Made by a program: the position numbers and the translations under genes
Origin: Streptomyces violaceoruber
GTDB lineage: Bacteria; Actinomycetota; Actinomycetes; Streptomycetales; Streptomycetaceae
Direction: 5' to 3'
Length of the DNA stretch: 53,655 nt
Assembly (NCBI GenBank): GCA_000720805.1
Contig: JODI01000059.1
Coordinates: forward strand, 1 to 53,655
In this document: positions 35,131 to 46,302 of the stretch, one piece after another
How positions within the stretch are numbered: position 1 is the stretch's first letter
Layout: each line of letters begins with the position of its first letter
Notes under the pieces: generated by a model
The model's database searches: none
The model's input: the letters and a program-made list of their open reading frames with translations, nothing else
Told to the model about the DNA's origin: nothing

Positions 35131-35733
35131 TCAGCCGGCCGCCGCGCCCACGACCTCCGGGATCCGGAACGGCTTCCCGCAGCCCCCGCACACGATCGGA
35201 GCCTGGGCCAGGACGGACGGGACGACCCGTACGTTCCGGCCGCAGTCGCACACCGCCTTGACGCGGACGCCGCCGCCGGAGGAGCCGTGGCGGGCGGCCG
35301 GGCCGCGGAAGGTGCGGGAGGTGTCGGACGTGGTCGCCGCCGAGTGGGCCTTGAGGGCCCGCTGGAGGCGCTCACCGGTCGGGCGATACCGGCGCTTCGC
35401 CTCGGGGGTGAGCACGACCAGGGAGAAACCGCTGCTGGGATGCGGTTCCTCCGGGTGGTCGAGGCCCATCTCCTCGGCGATCGCGAGGAATCTGCGGTTG
35501 TGGTAGCGGCCGGCACGGGAGGTGTCGCGAATGCCGCGCGCGGCGGCGATGCCATGGACTGCCTCGTGAAGCAGTCGCTCGAAGGAGAGCTCGTGACCGC
35601 AGGCGGACGACGACTCCCCGATCAGGGACTCTGGCGCGGCAAGATCGGGCAACTCGGGGTGGTACCGCTGAATGTCGGCCCACGCCTGTGCCAGTTCTGC
35701 GGCGAGAACAGGTGGTGTCTGTGTCGTGCTCAC
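35131..35733 (-). CDS. SprT-like zinc metalloprotease-domain protein
   Basis: The 200-residue protein has [12 protein letters not shown] near residue 58 (HExxH zinc site), then [18 protein letters not shown], matching the third ligand region of SprT-like proteins. The C-terminus has a zinc ribbon: CDCGR near residue 167 and CGGCGKPF near residue 185. SPRTN, the characterised eukaryotic relative, degrades DNA-protein crosslinks; bacterial SprT function is mostly unknown. I used GTG 35733 because the frame upstream to 35904 lacks family similarity. Monocistronic, facing the rpsP leader. Confidence 0.65.
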   Translation of the reverse strand: MSTTQTPPVLAAELAQAWADIQRYHPELPDLAAPESLIGESSSACGHELSFERLLHEAVHGIAAARGIRDTSRAGRYHNRRFLAIAEEMGLDHPEEPHPSSGFSLVVLTPEAKRRYRPTGERLQRALKAHSAATTSDTSRTFRGPAARHGSSGGGVRVKAVCDCGRNVRVVPSVLAQAPIVCGGCGKPFRIPEVVGAAAG

Positions 35734-35993
35734 GTAATGACAACGAGCCAGGGTGCCGCTGTGTTCCGATTCCGGGGCATCCCAAATAATTTGCACGTAC
35801 CCGTCAGTTTGCCGCTGATGCGTCCTGACGAGGGCGGGTGCGCTGATCTGTGGAGAAGCCTCACAGCTCCTACCAAGGTGGTGCGTAGCCTGACGTACGT
35901 CCACCCGTCAGATCCCGTCCACGCGCCGAGGTGGCTGTGGTCCGCCGTTGCGCAAGGGGCGTTTCGGTCGCTCTCCCGCCGGAGGGCGTCACC

Positions 35994-37409
35994 TCAGTAA
36001 GCGCGCGCGACAACCGCGACGTTACCGGGCGCGTCGTCGGCGTCGGGCACCGACCCGTCCTCGGCGACCAGACACCGTACGGTCACCGCGTGCTCGCCCA
36101 GCTCGGCCTCGCCGTCCTTCCCCAGCACCGCCCAGGGGATACGGGCCCAGCGGCCGGCAACGGCGGCCTCGACGGCCTCCTCGATCGTCGACGCCTCCAC
36201 GGTGCGGGACTCGCGGCGCGCGCGGGACTGGGTCAGCAGCAGCGCCTGGTCCTCTTCGAGGATCGCGGGGACAAGGCCCGCCAGCGCCTCCAGGGGCACC
36301 GGCTCCTTGCCTCCCGGGATCCGCCGCACCAGCATCGCGGTGCCGTTTTCCAGGTCACGGGGTCCGACCTCGACGCGTACGGGTACGCCCTTGAGCTCCC
36401 AGTCGACGGCACGGCGGCCGAAGGGGGTGTCCACCCGGTCGTCGACGTGGACGCGCACCCCCGCGGCCCGCAGCCGGTCGCCGATCTCGTGGACCTTGGC
36501 GAGAACCGCTTCGTCGTCCTTGATCGCGAGGACGACGGCCTGGATCTGTGCCAGTCGCGGCGGGACGCGCAGCCCGTTGTCGTCGCCGTGCATCATCACC
36601 AGGGCACCGATCATGCGGGTGGTCGACCCCCAGGAGGTCTGCCAGACCAGTTCCTGGGTGCCGTCCTTCGACAGATACGAGGTGTGGAAGGCCTTGGCGA
36701 AGTTCTGGCCCAGCTCGTGGCTGGTGGCCATCTGCAGGGCCTTGCCGTCGCCCATCATGCCTTCGAGCGTGAGGGTGTTGATCGCCCCGGCGAAGCGCTC
36801 GGCCGCCGTCTTGCGGCCGGGCACGACGTCCATCGCGAGGACGTTGACCATGAAGTCCTCGTAGACCCGGCGGTGGATGTGGGCGGCGAAGTCGCGGGCG
36901 TCCTCGTAGGTGGCGTGCGCGGTGTGGCCTTCCTGCCACAGGAACTCCGTCGTACGGAGGAACAGACGCGGCCTGAGCTCCCAACGCACCACGTTGGCCC
37001 ACTGGTTGATCAGCAGGGGCAGGTCGCGGTAGCTCTGCACCCACTTCGAGAAGTAGTCGTTGACGATCATCTCGGAGGTGGGCCGGACGACCGCCGGCTC
37101 CTCCAGTTCCTTGCCGCCGCCGTGCGTGACGACCGCGAGTTCCGGCGCGAAGCCCTCGACGTGGTCCGCCTCCCGCGCGAGATAGGACTGCGGGATCAGC
37201 AGCGGGAAGTACGCGTTCTGGGTGCCCGTCTCCTTGATGCGGGCGTCCATCTCGGCCTGCATCCGCTCCCACAGCCCGTACCCGTACGGCCGGATCACCA
37301 TCGTGCCGCGCACCGGACCGTTGTCGGCCAGTTCGGCCTTGGCGATCAGATCCTGGTACCAGCGCGGGAAGTCGTCCGCCCGCGGGGTGAGAACGGGTGC
37401 CTTTGCCAT
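35994..37409 (-). CDS. proS: Prolyl-tRNA synthetase, short type-3 form
   Basis: The 471-residue class II synthetase charges tRNA-Pro. Class II motif 1 is near GPVRGTMVIRPYGYGLWERM. Motif 2 is near LRPRLFLRTTEFLWQEGHTAH. Motif 3 is TSWGSTTRMIGALVMMHGDDNGL. It lacks the large editing insertion of bacterial-type ProRS and ends with a C-terminal Tyr (VVARAY), both marks of the archaeal/eukaryote-like type 3 enzyme. ATG 37409 gives the family start MAKAPVLTPR. Whether the genome also has a long bacterial ProRS cannot be told from this window. Confidence 0.9.
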   Translation of the reverse strand: MAKAPVLTPRADDFPRWYQDLIAKAELADNGPVRGTMVIRPYGYGLWERMQAEMDARIKETGTQNAYFPLLIPQSYLAREADHVEGFAPELAVVTHGGGKELEEPAVVRPTSEMIVNDYFSKWVQSYRDLPLLINQWANVVRWELRPRLFLRTTEFLWQEGHTAHATYEDARDFAAHIHRRVYEDFMVNVLAMDVVPGRKTAAERFAGAINTLTLEGMMGDGKALQMATSHELGQNFAKAFHTSYLSKDGTQELVWQTSWGSTTRMIGALVMMHGDDNGLRVPPRLAQIQAVVLAIKDDEAVLAKVHEIGDRLRAAGVRVHVDDRVDTPFGRRAVDWELKGVPVRVEVGPRDLENGTAMLVRRIPGGKEPVPLEALAGLVPAILEEDQALLLTQSRARRESRTVEASTIEEAVEAAVAGRWARIPWAVLGKDGEAELGEHAVTVRCLVAEDGSVPDADDAPGNVAVVARAY

Positions 37410-37608
37410 GGCGCGATGGTACGGGGCCAGGTTGCCGGTATGTGAAATCTCGCCACAGGGGCACTCAGCCCGCAAGCCGGACCCGACAACCCCTGGACGC
37501 GCGGTCGAGTGCGGAGTTATCTGGCATACGGGGGGAGTGCGAGCGCACTGCACGGGGGCTACGGAAACGGGCACAGGGGAACCTCTCGGCGGATTGGGGC
37601 GCTTACCT

Positions 37609-38466
37609 ATGACACCTACGCTCGTGCGGCAGCACCGGTCCCAGGCGGGCGAAACAGCCCGCGTGGACCGCGGGGCACGCGCGCGTGACTGGTCGGAGAT
37701 CCAGGAGCGGATGCTGGTGCCGCTCTACGAGGCTGTCTACGAGCGACTGGAAGTGGGCCCGAGCACCCGGCTGCTGGGGCTCGGCTGCGGTTCCGGGCTG
37801 GCCCTGCTGATGGCGGCCTCCAGAGGGGCCGCGGTCACGGGTGTCGACGACTCCTCCCCCCAGCGGCTCGACCTCGCGCGGGAGCGGCTGCTGCCCGAGG
37901 CGCGGGGCACGCGCGCGGGGGGCGAGACCCGGCTGGTCGGGGGAACGCCCCAGGACGCGGCCGACGCCACGACACCGGCGTACACCCTGGTGACCGCCTT
38001 CGAGCCCATCGGGTGTCTCGCGGGCGACTCCGAGGGCCTCGGTGAGCTGCTCGCCTCGGCGACGCCGCTGGCCGAGCGGGGGGCTGCCGTGGTGCTGGCC
38101 GGCTGGGGCCCGCCGGAACGGTGCGCCACGACGTCCGTCCTGCGGGTGGCCACCAAGCTGGCGGATCCGCTGCGCAGCGCGGGCAGCTGGCGCCCCGCCC
38201 TCCGGGACGACCTGGAGGAGGTCGCCCAGCGCGCCGGACTCAAGCCGGACGGCTCCGGCCGGGTCGCCTGCCCCTTCGGGTACGCCGACACCGAGAGCGC
38301 CGTACGAGGGCTGCTGTCGACGGGACTGTTCGACGCGGCGATCTCCGCCACCGACCAGGCGCAGGTCGACAAGGAGCTGACGGAGGCCCTGCATCCGCAC
38401 CGGCGCCGGGACGGCACGGTGTGGATGCCGAACGTGTTCCGGTACCTGATCGCACGTACGCCCTGA
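37609..38466 (+). CDS. SAM-dependent methyltransferase
   Basis: The 285-residue protein has the class I Rossmann motif I LLGLGCGSGLALLMAASRG near residue 55 and the acidic residue VTGVDDSS near residue 77. A second motif is near TAFEPIGCLAG. The substrate is unknown. ATG 37609 is the first family-consistent start, although the frame continues upstream through the proS promoter region. It is divergent from proS, with 199 bp between the start codons, and convergent with ffh. Confidence 0.8.
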   Translation: MTPTLVRQHRSQAGETARVDRGARARDWSEIQERMLVPLYEAVYERLEVGPSTRLLGLGCGSGLALLMAASRGAAVTGVDDSSPQRLDLARERLLPEARGTRAGGETRLVGGTPQDAADATTPAYTLVTAFEPIGCLAGDSEGLGELLASATPLAERGAAVVLAGWGPPERCATTSVLRVATKLADPLRSAGSWRPALRDDLEEVAQRAGLKPDGSGRVACPFGYADTESAVRGLLSTGLFDAAISATDQAQVDKELTEALHPHRRRDGTVWMPNVFRYLIARTP

Positions 38467-38520
38467 GCACGGGGAGGGCGATCAGCGCTGGATCGGCCGG
38501 AAATCTTCGGTGCTGAACGC

Positions 38521-38554
38521 CTGAGGGCGCCCCTCCGGAGAAGAGCGCCCTCAG
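38521..38554. terminator. Bidirectional terminator between methyltransferase and ffh
   Basis: TGAGGGCGC pairs with GCGCCCTCA around a 14-nt loop in the 107-bp gap between the two convergent genes. Confidence 0.75.
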
Positions 38555-38573
38555 GGACGTAGGGCCGGGGCCG

Positions 38574-40127
38574 TCAGCCCATGAACTTCTTGAACTCGTC
38601 CGGCAGCTCGAAGTCCTGCGGGGCCTGCTGGCCGGGCACACCGAAGGCGCCGCCCCCCTGGGCCGCGGCGGCGCGGCGCGCGGCCTCCTCCTGCTCCTGC
38701 TGCCTGCGCTTCATCGGGTTGCCGGAACGCTGCTTGCCCTTGGCCTTCTTGGGCTGCTTCTTGGAGCGGCCGGGGCCGCCGCCCATGCCCGGAACACCCG
38801 GCATCCCGGGCATGCCGCCGCCCTGAGCCATGCGGGACATCATCTTGCGGGCCTCGAAGAACCGCTCGACCAGGCCCTTCACCGCGCTGACCTCGACACC
38901 CGAACCCTTGGCGATACGGGCACGGCGGGAGCCGTTGATGATCGTCGGCTCCTGGCGCTCGGCCGGGGTCATCGACTTGATGATCGCGCCGATGCGGTCG
39001 ACCTCACGCTCGTCGAGGTTGTTGATCTGGTCCTTGATCTGGCCCATGCCCGGGAGCATGCCGAGCAGCTTGGAGATGGAGCCCATCTTCCTGACCTGCT
39101 CCATCTGGGCCAGGAAGTCGTCCAGGGTGAAGTCCTGGCCCTTCTTGGACGCCAGCTTGGAGGCCATTTTCTCGGCCTCTTCCTGGCTGAACGTCTTCTC
39201 CGCCTGCTCGATCAGGGTGAGCAGGTCACCCATGTCGAGGATGCGGGAGGCCATCCGGTCAGGGTGGAAGGCGTCGAAGTCCTCGAGCTTCTCGCCGTTC
39301 GACGCGAACATGATCGGCTTGCCGGTCACCGAGGCGATCGACAGGGCGGCACCACCGCGGGCGTCGCCGTCGAGCTTGGAGAGGACGACGCCGTCGAAGC
39401 CGACGCCGTCGCGGAAGGCCTCGGCGGTGTTGACCGCGTCCTGGCCGATCATCGCGTCGACGACGAACAGGATCTCGTCCGGCGAGACCGCGTCGCGGAT
39501 GTCCGCGGCCTGCCGCATCAGCTCCTGGTCGATGCCCAGGCGGCCGGCGGTGTCCACGATCACGATGTCGTGGACCTTGGACTTCGCGAAGTCGATGGAG
39601 TCCTTGGCGACCTTGACCGGGTCGCCGACGCCGTTGCCCGGCTCGGGCGCGTAGACCGCGACACCGGCGCGTTCGGCGACGACGCTGAGCTGGTTCACGG
39701 CGTTCGGGCGCTGGAGGTCGGCGGCGACCAGGAGCGGCGAGTGGCCCTGCTCCTTCAGCCAGCGGCCGAGCTTGCCCGCGAGGGTGGTCTTACCGGCGCC
39801 CTGCAGACCCGCGAGCATGATCACGGTCGGCGGCTGCTTGGCGAAGCGCAGGCGCCGGGTCTCGCCGCCGAGGATCGTGACGAGCTCCTCGTTGACGATC
39901 TTCAGGACCTGCTGGGCCGGGTTCAGCGCCCGCGAGACCTCGGCGCCGAGGGCACGCTCCTTGACGTTCTTGATGAACGTGCGGACGACAGGCAGGGCCA
40001 CGTCCGCTTCGAGGAGTGCGATGCGGATCTCACGCGCCGTGGCGTCGATGTCCGCTTCGCTCAAGCGCCCCTTGCCGCGCAAGTTCTTGAAGGTCGCTGA
40101 AAGGCGATCGGAAAGAGTATCGAACAC
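38574..40127 (-). CDS. ffh: Signal recognition particle protein Ffh
   Basis: The 517-residue GTPase binds signal sequences and 4.5S RNA and docks on FtsY. Its N domain is followed by the G domain with GLQGAGKTTLAGKLG near residue 108, DTAGRLGIDQELM near residue 190 and TKLDGD-type SKLDGDARGGAAL near residue 250. The Met-rich M domain has a Gly/Met/Pro stretch followed by a Lys-rich tail. GTG 40127 gives the family start; the frame extends 21 codons upstream. It is transcribed convergently with the methyltransferase gene and is not coupled to glnD, from which a strong terminator separates it. Confidence 0.95.
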   Translation of the reverse strand: MFDTLSDRLSATFKNLRGKGRLSEADIDATAREIRIALLEADVALPVVRTFIKNVKERALGAEVSRALNPAQQVLKIVNEELVTILGGETRRLRFAKQPPTVIMLAGLQGAGKTTLAGKLGRWLKEQGHSPLLVAADLQRPNAVNQLSVVAERAGVAVYAPEPGNGVGDPVKVAKDSIDFAKSKVHDIVIVDTAGRLGIDQELMRQAADIRDAVSPDEILFVVDAMIGQDAVNTAEAFRDGVGFDGVVLSKLDGDARGGAALSIASVTGKPIMFASNGEKLEDFDAFHPDRMASRILDMGDLLTLIEQAEKTFSQEEAEKMASKLASKKGQDFTLDDFLAQMEQVRKMGSISKLLGMLPGMGQIKDQINNLDEREVDRIGAIIKSMTPAERQEPTIINGSRRARIAKGSGVEVSAVKGLVERFFEARKMMSRMAQGGGMPGMPGVPGMGGGPGRSKKQPKKAKGKQRSGNPMKRRQQEQEEAARRAAAAQGGGAFGVPGQQAPQDFELPDEFKKFMG

Positions 40128-40197
40128 GGCGGCGTCGGTCCTCGGAGTCGGGAGCAGTGTGAGCGTCTTCCAGGGTATCCGGCCGCGCAAGACAATC

Positions 40198-40229
40198 GTC
40201 CCCGCCCGCTGGAGACAGCGGGCGGGGAC
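40198..40229 (-). terminator. glnD terminator hairpin
   Basis: A perfect 14-bp stem (GTCCCCGCCCGCTG with its complement) and a GAGA tetraloop lie 24 bp past the glnD stop. It separates the amtB-glnK-glnD operon from ffh. Confidence 0.85.
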
Positions 40230-40252
40230 AGGAACGCCGCGGGCCGTTCAGG

Positions 40253-42700
40253 TCATGCGCGCAGCGTCTCCTCCAGCCTGCGCGCGGCCGAGGCCGCCTC
40301 GCCGGCCGGCAACGGCACGCCCTCGCCGGTGGTGACGTAGAAGGCGTCGACCGCGTTGGAACCCAGCGTGCTGACGTGCATGCTGCGCACCCGTACCTTC
40401 GCGTCCTCCAGCGCCCGCCCGATCCGGTGCAGCAGCCCGGGGGCGTCGTGAGCCCGGACCTCGATCACCGTCGCGTGCCGGGAGGCGGCCGGGGCGACCT
40501 TCACCCGGGCGGGGGGCGCGACCACCCCGCGGCGGCGCGGATAAGCCGCGTCCCGCTCGGCGAGCCGGGCGGTGATGTCCAGCGAGCCGTCGAGGGCCCG
40601 TACGAGGTCGGCGCGGAGCCGGGCGGCCTGCGGCAGGGAGCCGTACTCGGCGGCGACCCGCCAGTTCAGCAGCAGCACGGAGCCCTCGACGCCGTCCGGC
40701 AGGTCGAGGGTACGCAGTTCGGCGGTGCGGACCGTGAGGCGGTGCATGGCGAGAACCCCGGCCACCGCGGGCAGCACGCCCGCCTGGTCCGGTACGGCGA
40801 TGAGGAGCTCCACGCCGAGCGGCTCGGGGTCACCCGACGGCTGGTCCTCGGTCGGCGGTTCGGTCTGCGCGCGCAGCGACAGTACGGGGCCGCCCGTCGC
40901 CATGGCCTCGATCGCGAGCCGTTCCTGCTCCGCGGTGGGCGCGGCGGCCTCGGGGTCCTCCGGTTCGCCGCCGGAGAGGACCGCGGAGACCCGCTTGACC
41001 AGGTCGGCGACGAGGGAGCCGCGCCAGGACGACCAGGCTGCCGGGCCGGTGGCCAGCGCGTCCGCCTCGGTGAGCGCGTGCAGCAGCTCCAGCGTGCTCT
41101 GCGAGCCGACCGCCTCGGCGACGGAGCGCACGGTGGCCGGGTCCTCCAGGTCACGGCGGGTGGCCGTGTCGATGAGCAGCAGGTGATGGCGTACGAGGGT
41201 GGCGAGCACGGCCACCTCGGCGCGGTCGAAGCCGATGCGGGCGGCCACGTCCTTGGCGATGATCTCGCCGGCCACGGAGTGGTCGCCGGGCCAGCCCTTG
41301 CCGATGTCGTGCAGCAGCGCGGCGACCAGGAGGAGGTCGGGGCGGTGGACGCGGCGGGTGAACTCGGAGGCGCGCACGGCGGTCTCGATGAGGTGCCGGT
41401 CGACGGTCCACACGTGCACGGCGTTGCGCTGCGGCCGGCAGCGCACCCGCTCCCAGTCGGGCAGCAGCCGGGTGATCAGCCCTTCGGCCTCCAGCGCCTC
41501 CCAGACGTCGATGGTGGGCTGCCCGGACCCGAGCAGCGTCACCAGCTGTTCGCGGGCCTCGGCGGGCCAGGGCGTGGGCAGAGGGCGCACGGCGGCCGCC
41601 ATCCGCCGTACGGCGTGCAGGGAGAGCGGAAGCCCGGCCTCCGCGGCGGCGGCCGCGGCACGCAGCGGGAGCACCGGATCGCGCTCGGGGCGCGCGGCGC
41701 GGGCGAGCACCACCTCGCCGTCCTGTTCCACCACGCCTTCGGCCAGCGGGGACCGCTCGGCGACGGGCTTGCCGCCCCCGAGCATGGCGCGCAGCCGCGG
41801 CCGCACGGCGCGCGACTTGAGCACGCGCCCCACTTCACGCCAGGTGACATCACTGGCGTACGAGATGACCCGCGCCGCCTCGTACACCTGCCGCAGCAGG
41901 GTGTCGGCGTCGAGCAGGCCGAGCTCGGCCGCGACCTGGTCCTGTTCCTGGAGTGCGAGCCGGTCGGTCGCGCGGCCCGTGGTCAGGTGCAGGGCGTCCC
42001 GGACGTCGAGGAGCCGGCGCCGCGCGTCGTCGAGGCCCTCGCGCGGGGCGTCGGCCAGCCAGGAGGCGGCGACGGCGCGCAGAGCGGTGGCGTCGCGCAG
42101 ACCGCCGCGCGCCTCCTTGAGGTCCGGCTCCAGCAGGTACTGCAGCTCACCCTGCCGCTCGCCGCGCTCGGCGCACAGTTCCTGGAGCTCGGGCAGGCGT
42201 TTGGGGGCCTGGTTGCGCCAGTCGGCGAGGACGGCGGTGCGCAGGCCGGCGGTGAGAGCGAGGTCACCGGCGAGGTGGCGGGCGTCCAGCAGGCCCAGCT
42301 GCACCTTGAGGTCCTCGGCGGCCGTCTTGCGGGCCTCGGCGGACGTACGCACCGAATGGTCCAGGGCCAGGCCCAGGTCCCAGACGGGGTACCAGAGGCG
42401 GTCGGCCAGGGCGGCGACCGCGCCGGAGTCGCTGCCGTCGTGCAGCAGGAGCAGGTCCAGGTCGCTGCGGGGGGACAGTTCCCCGCGGCCGTAGCCGCCG
42501 ACGGCGACCAGGGAGACCCCGCGCAGGCCCTCGGCGCCGGCGCCGAACAGCCCCGACAACCAGTCGTCCGTGAGCTCGGACAGCGCCGCACGGCGCGGCG
42601 GCCCGGACTGCACCCCCTCGGTGAGGAGGCGCAGCCGGGCCGCCGCATAGCCGCTGGGTCCCGAGTCCTCTGCATCCTTGCGCATGTCCGTACTCGTCAC
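40253..42700 (-). CDS. glnD: PII uridylyltransferase/adenylyltransferase GlnD
   Basis: The 815-residue enzyme modifies GlnK in response to nitrogen state; in actinomycetes it adenylylates rather than uridylylates. Its nucleotidyltransferase motif is VGGYGRGELSPRSDLDLLL near residue 67. The GlnD central domain follows, then the HD motif LLHDIGKGWPGDHS near residue 465. Two C-terminal ACT domains (LIAVPDQAGVLPAVAG and VRAHDAPGLLHRIGRAL) sense glutamine. GTG 42700 lies 26 bp after the glnK stop. Confidence 0.93.
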   Translation of the reverse strand: MTSTDMRKDAEDSGPSGYAAARLRLLTEGVQSGPPRRAALSELTDDWLSGLFGAGAEGLRGVSLVAVGGYGRGELSPRSDLDLLLLHDGSDSGAVAALADRLWYPVWDLGLALDHSVRTSAEARKTAAEDLKVQLGLLDARHLAGDLALTAGLRTAVLADWRNQAPKRLPELQELCAERGERQGELQYLLEPDLKEARGGLRDATALRAVAASWLADAPREGLDDARRRLLDVRDALHLTTGRATDRLALQEQDQVAAELGLLDADTLLRQVYEAARVISYASDVTWREVGRVLKSRAVRPRLRAMLGGGKPVAERSPLAEGVVEQDGEVVLARAARPERDPVLPLRAAAAAAEAGLPLSLHAVRRMAAAVRPLPTPWPAEAREQLVTLLGSGQPTIDVWEALEAEGLITRLLPDWERVRCRPQRNAVHVWTVDRHLIETAVRASEFTRRVHRPDLLLVAALLHDIGKGWPGDHSVAGEIIAKDVAARIGFDRAEVAVLATLVRHHLLLIDTATRRDLEDPATVRSVAEAVGSQSTLELLHALTEADALATGPAAWSSWRGSLVADLVKRVSAVLSGGEPEDPEAAAPTAEQERLAIEAMATGGPVLSLRAQTEPPTEDQPSGDPEPLGVELLIAVPDQAGVLPAVAGVLAMHRLTVRTAELRTLDLPDGVEGSVLLLNWRVAAEYGSLPQAARLRADLVRALDGSLDITARLAERDAAYPRRRGVVAPPARVKVAPAASRHATVIEVRAHDAPGLLHRIGRALEDAKVRVRSMHVSTLGSNAVDAFYVTTGEGVPLPAGEAASAARRLEETLRA

Positions 42701-42726
42701 CCAGTGGCTCCTGTTCTCTTCTGCTG

Positions 42727-44399
<1,673 letters not shown>

Positions 44400-44496
44400 C
44401 GGCGTCTCCTCGTCATTGGTACGGCCCCGTGCGGGCGAAGCCTTGAGCGGTTATGAGGGGTGGGCCGGTTATGCGCCATGAGATTGACGCAGCGCG

Positions 44497-44534
44497 GTTT
44501 CGATGGAAGCCCCTCATTGTTTCGCCGCCGTGAC
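44497..44534 (-). promoter_or_regulatory. GlnR operator of the amtB operon
   Basis: The minus strand reads GTCAC-N6-GAAAC-N6-GGGCT-N6-GAAAC, exactly the 5-6-5-6-5-6-5 spacing of the S. coelicolor GlnR box (gTnAc-n6-GaAAc repeated). The first a-site and both b-sites match; the second a-site is weak. It lies about 98 bp upstream of the amtB start within the 328-bp nsdA-amtB gap, which holds no gene. GlnR should activate this promoter under nitrogen limitation. Confidence 0.85.
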
Positions 44535-44727
44535 GAAGGCGCCTTGTGTGTTACGCCTCGATGAACTGGCAGATATGGTCCGAGTCGATCGTTATCGTGG
44601 CGCAACCTTCGGTTCCGGGAAGCAGTCCGGCCGCGGTCGGCCTTCCGATGACCTGGCATGGGGGAGCCGAGTCGGGCAGTTCGGGAGGGCCGGCCGCGGC
44701 CGGGGTCCGGGGAGGCGGGCCGCCCCG

Positions 44728-46302
44728 TCAGACCGCCTCGGCGGTCTCGGGCAACTCGATGGCGAGCTGGTCGGTGAGGTCCACGACCTCCGCGAGATCA
44801 CCGAAATCGCGTACGGCCGTGTCGACCGTCTTTCGGATACGAGTGTTGACCCGCTCGGAGCGGACCTTCTTGGCGATCTGCATGGCCCGCGCGGTCAGCA
44901 CGGTGCTCTGCTCGGGCTCCCGCTGGAGCAGGTGCACGGTGGCCATCCCGATCAGGTTCAGTGCGTACGACCGCTGGTGCTCGTCGTCCTTCGCGAAGAG
45001 CTCGACGGCGTGCCGCATCAGGGGCTCGGCCAGGGAGGCGTAGGTGGGGCTGCGGCCGGCGACATAGGCGAGGTCGCGGTAGGAGTGGGAGTTCTCGCCG
45101 TACAGCTCGGCCTCGGAGAAGAAACGGATCCAGTCGGGGTCCGGTTCGTCCCACTCGTCGGCCTCGGCGAAGACGTCCTCGGCCATCCGGACCGCCCGTT
45201 TGCACTTGCCGGGCTGCCCCATGTTGGCGTAGGCGCGAGCCTCCATCGCATACAGCATGGACTGGGTGCGCGGGCTCGCGCAGTCCCGGCTGCCGTACTG
45301 CGCGAGGTGGATCAGCTCCAGCGCGTCGTCGGGCCGCCCGAGGTGGATCATCTGGCGGCTCATGCTGGACAGGACGTACGAGCCGAGCGGCTTGTCACCC
45401 GCTTCCTTGGCGGCGTGCAGGGCGAGGACGAAGTATTTCTGCGCGGTGGGCTGCAGCCCGACGTCGTACGACATCCAGCCCGCCAGCTCGGCGAGCTCGG
45501 CGGCGACCTTGAACAGTGTGCGGGTGGTCGCCTCGGGCTGGGGTTCCTGGAGCAGGTCCGTCACCTCGTGCAGCTGGCCGACGACCGCCTTGCGGCGCAG
45601 ACCGCCGCCGCACTGGGCGTCCCACTGGCGGAACATCATCGTGGTCGACTCGAGGAGCTCCAGCTCGGGCCGCGACAGCCGGCCGCGACGGGCCGCGGAC
45701 GACACGGGCTCGCGTTCCTGGCGCGGGGCGGAGGGCCCGGGCACCAGCCAGCGCTGCATGGGTTCGATGAGGGACGGGCCCGCGGACAGGACCAGCGAGG
45801 TTCCGAGGAAGCCGCGCCGCGCCAGCATCAGGTCGCTGCGCGAGAACTCGCTGAGCAGGGCCACGGTCTGCGGGCCCGTCCAGGGCAGGTCGACCCCGGT
45901 CGCGGACGGTGACTGGCGGGCGGTGCGCAGTCCGAGGTCCTCGACGGAGACGACACATCCGAACCGCTCGGAGAACAGCTCGGACAGGATCCGGGGAATG
46001 GGTTCGCGGGGGTTCTCGCCGTCCAGCCAGCGGCGGACGCGCGAGGTGTCGGTGGAGATGTGGTTGGCGCCCAACTGGCGGGCCCGGCGGTTGACCTGGC
46101 GCGCCAGCTCGCCCTTCGACCAGCCGCTGCGGACGAACCAGGAAGTGAGCAGTTCGTTGGGGCGCTTCTCAGTGTTCGCGGCGTGCGTCGTGTTCGCGGC
46201 GTGCGTCGTGTTCGCGGCGTGCGTCGTGTCCGTTGCGTGCGTTGCGTTCCTCGCGGCCGCCGCGTCTGCCGCGCTCGCCCCGCTACCGCCGTTGCCGCTC
46301 AC
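44728..46302 (-). CDS. nsdA: Negative regulator NsdA
   Basis: The 524-residue protein matches the streptomycete NsdA family, which negatively affects sporulation and antibiotic production. The N-terminal third has a short DNA-binding-like helical segment (WSKGELARQVNRRARQLG). The rest is TPR-like helical repeats: AELAELAGWMSYDVG, LSSMSRQMIHLGRPDDALE and AYANMGQPGKCKRA. I chose GTG 46302 with GATGGGGG upstream; the frame is open to 46347. Residues 20-43 contain TTHAAN tandem repeats. Position beside amtB matches S. coelicolor. Confidence 0.88.
   Translation of the reverse strand: MSGNGGSGASAADAAAARNATHATDTTHAANTTHAANTTHAANTEKRPNELLTSWFVRSGWSKGELARQVNRRARQLGANHISTDTSRVRRWLDGENPREPIPRILSELFSERFGCVVSVEDLGLRTARQSPSATGVDLPWTGPQTVALLSEFSRSDLMLARRGFLGTSLVLSAGPSLIEPMQRWLVPGPSAPRQEREPVSSAARRGRLSRPELELLESTTMMFRQWDAQCGGGLRRKAVVGQLHEVTDLLQEPQPEATTRTLFKVAAELAELAGWMSYDVGLQPTAQKYFVLALHAAKEAGDKPLGSYVLSSMSRQMIHLGRPDDALELIHLAQYGSRDCASPRTQSMLYAMEARAYANMGQPGKCKRAVRMAEDVFAEADEWDEPDPDWIRFFSEAELYGENSHSYRDLAYVAGRSPTYASLAEPLMRHAVELFAKDDEHQRSYALNLIGMATVHLLQREPEQSTVLTARAMQIAKKVRSERVNTRIRKTVDTAVRDFGDLAEVVDLTDQLAIELPETAEAV
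46172..46243 (-). repeat. 18-bp tandem repeats in the nsdA 5' end
   Basis: Three identical 18-bp units (46172, 46190, 46208) plus a fourth diverged unit encode TTHAAN hexapeptides. The in-frame period allows copy-number change without loss of frame. Confidence 0.85.

Noticed and set aside
46172..46243. Possible CRISPR-like direct repeats
   Set aside because: The repeats are contiguous without spacers, in frame inside a gene, and no cas gene is present anywhere in the window.
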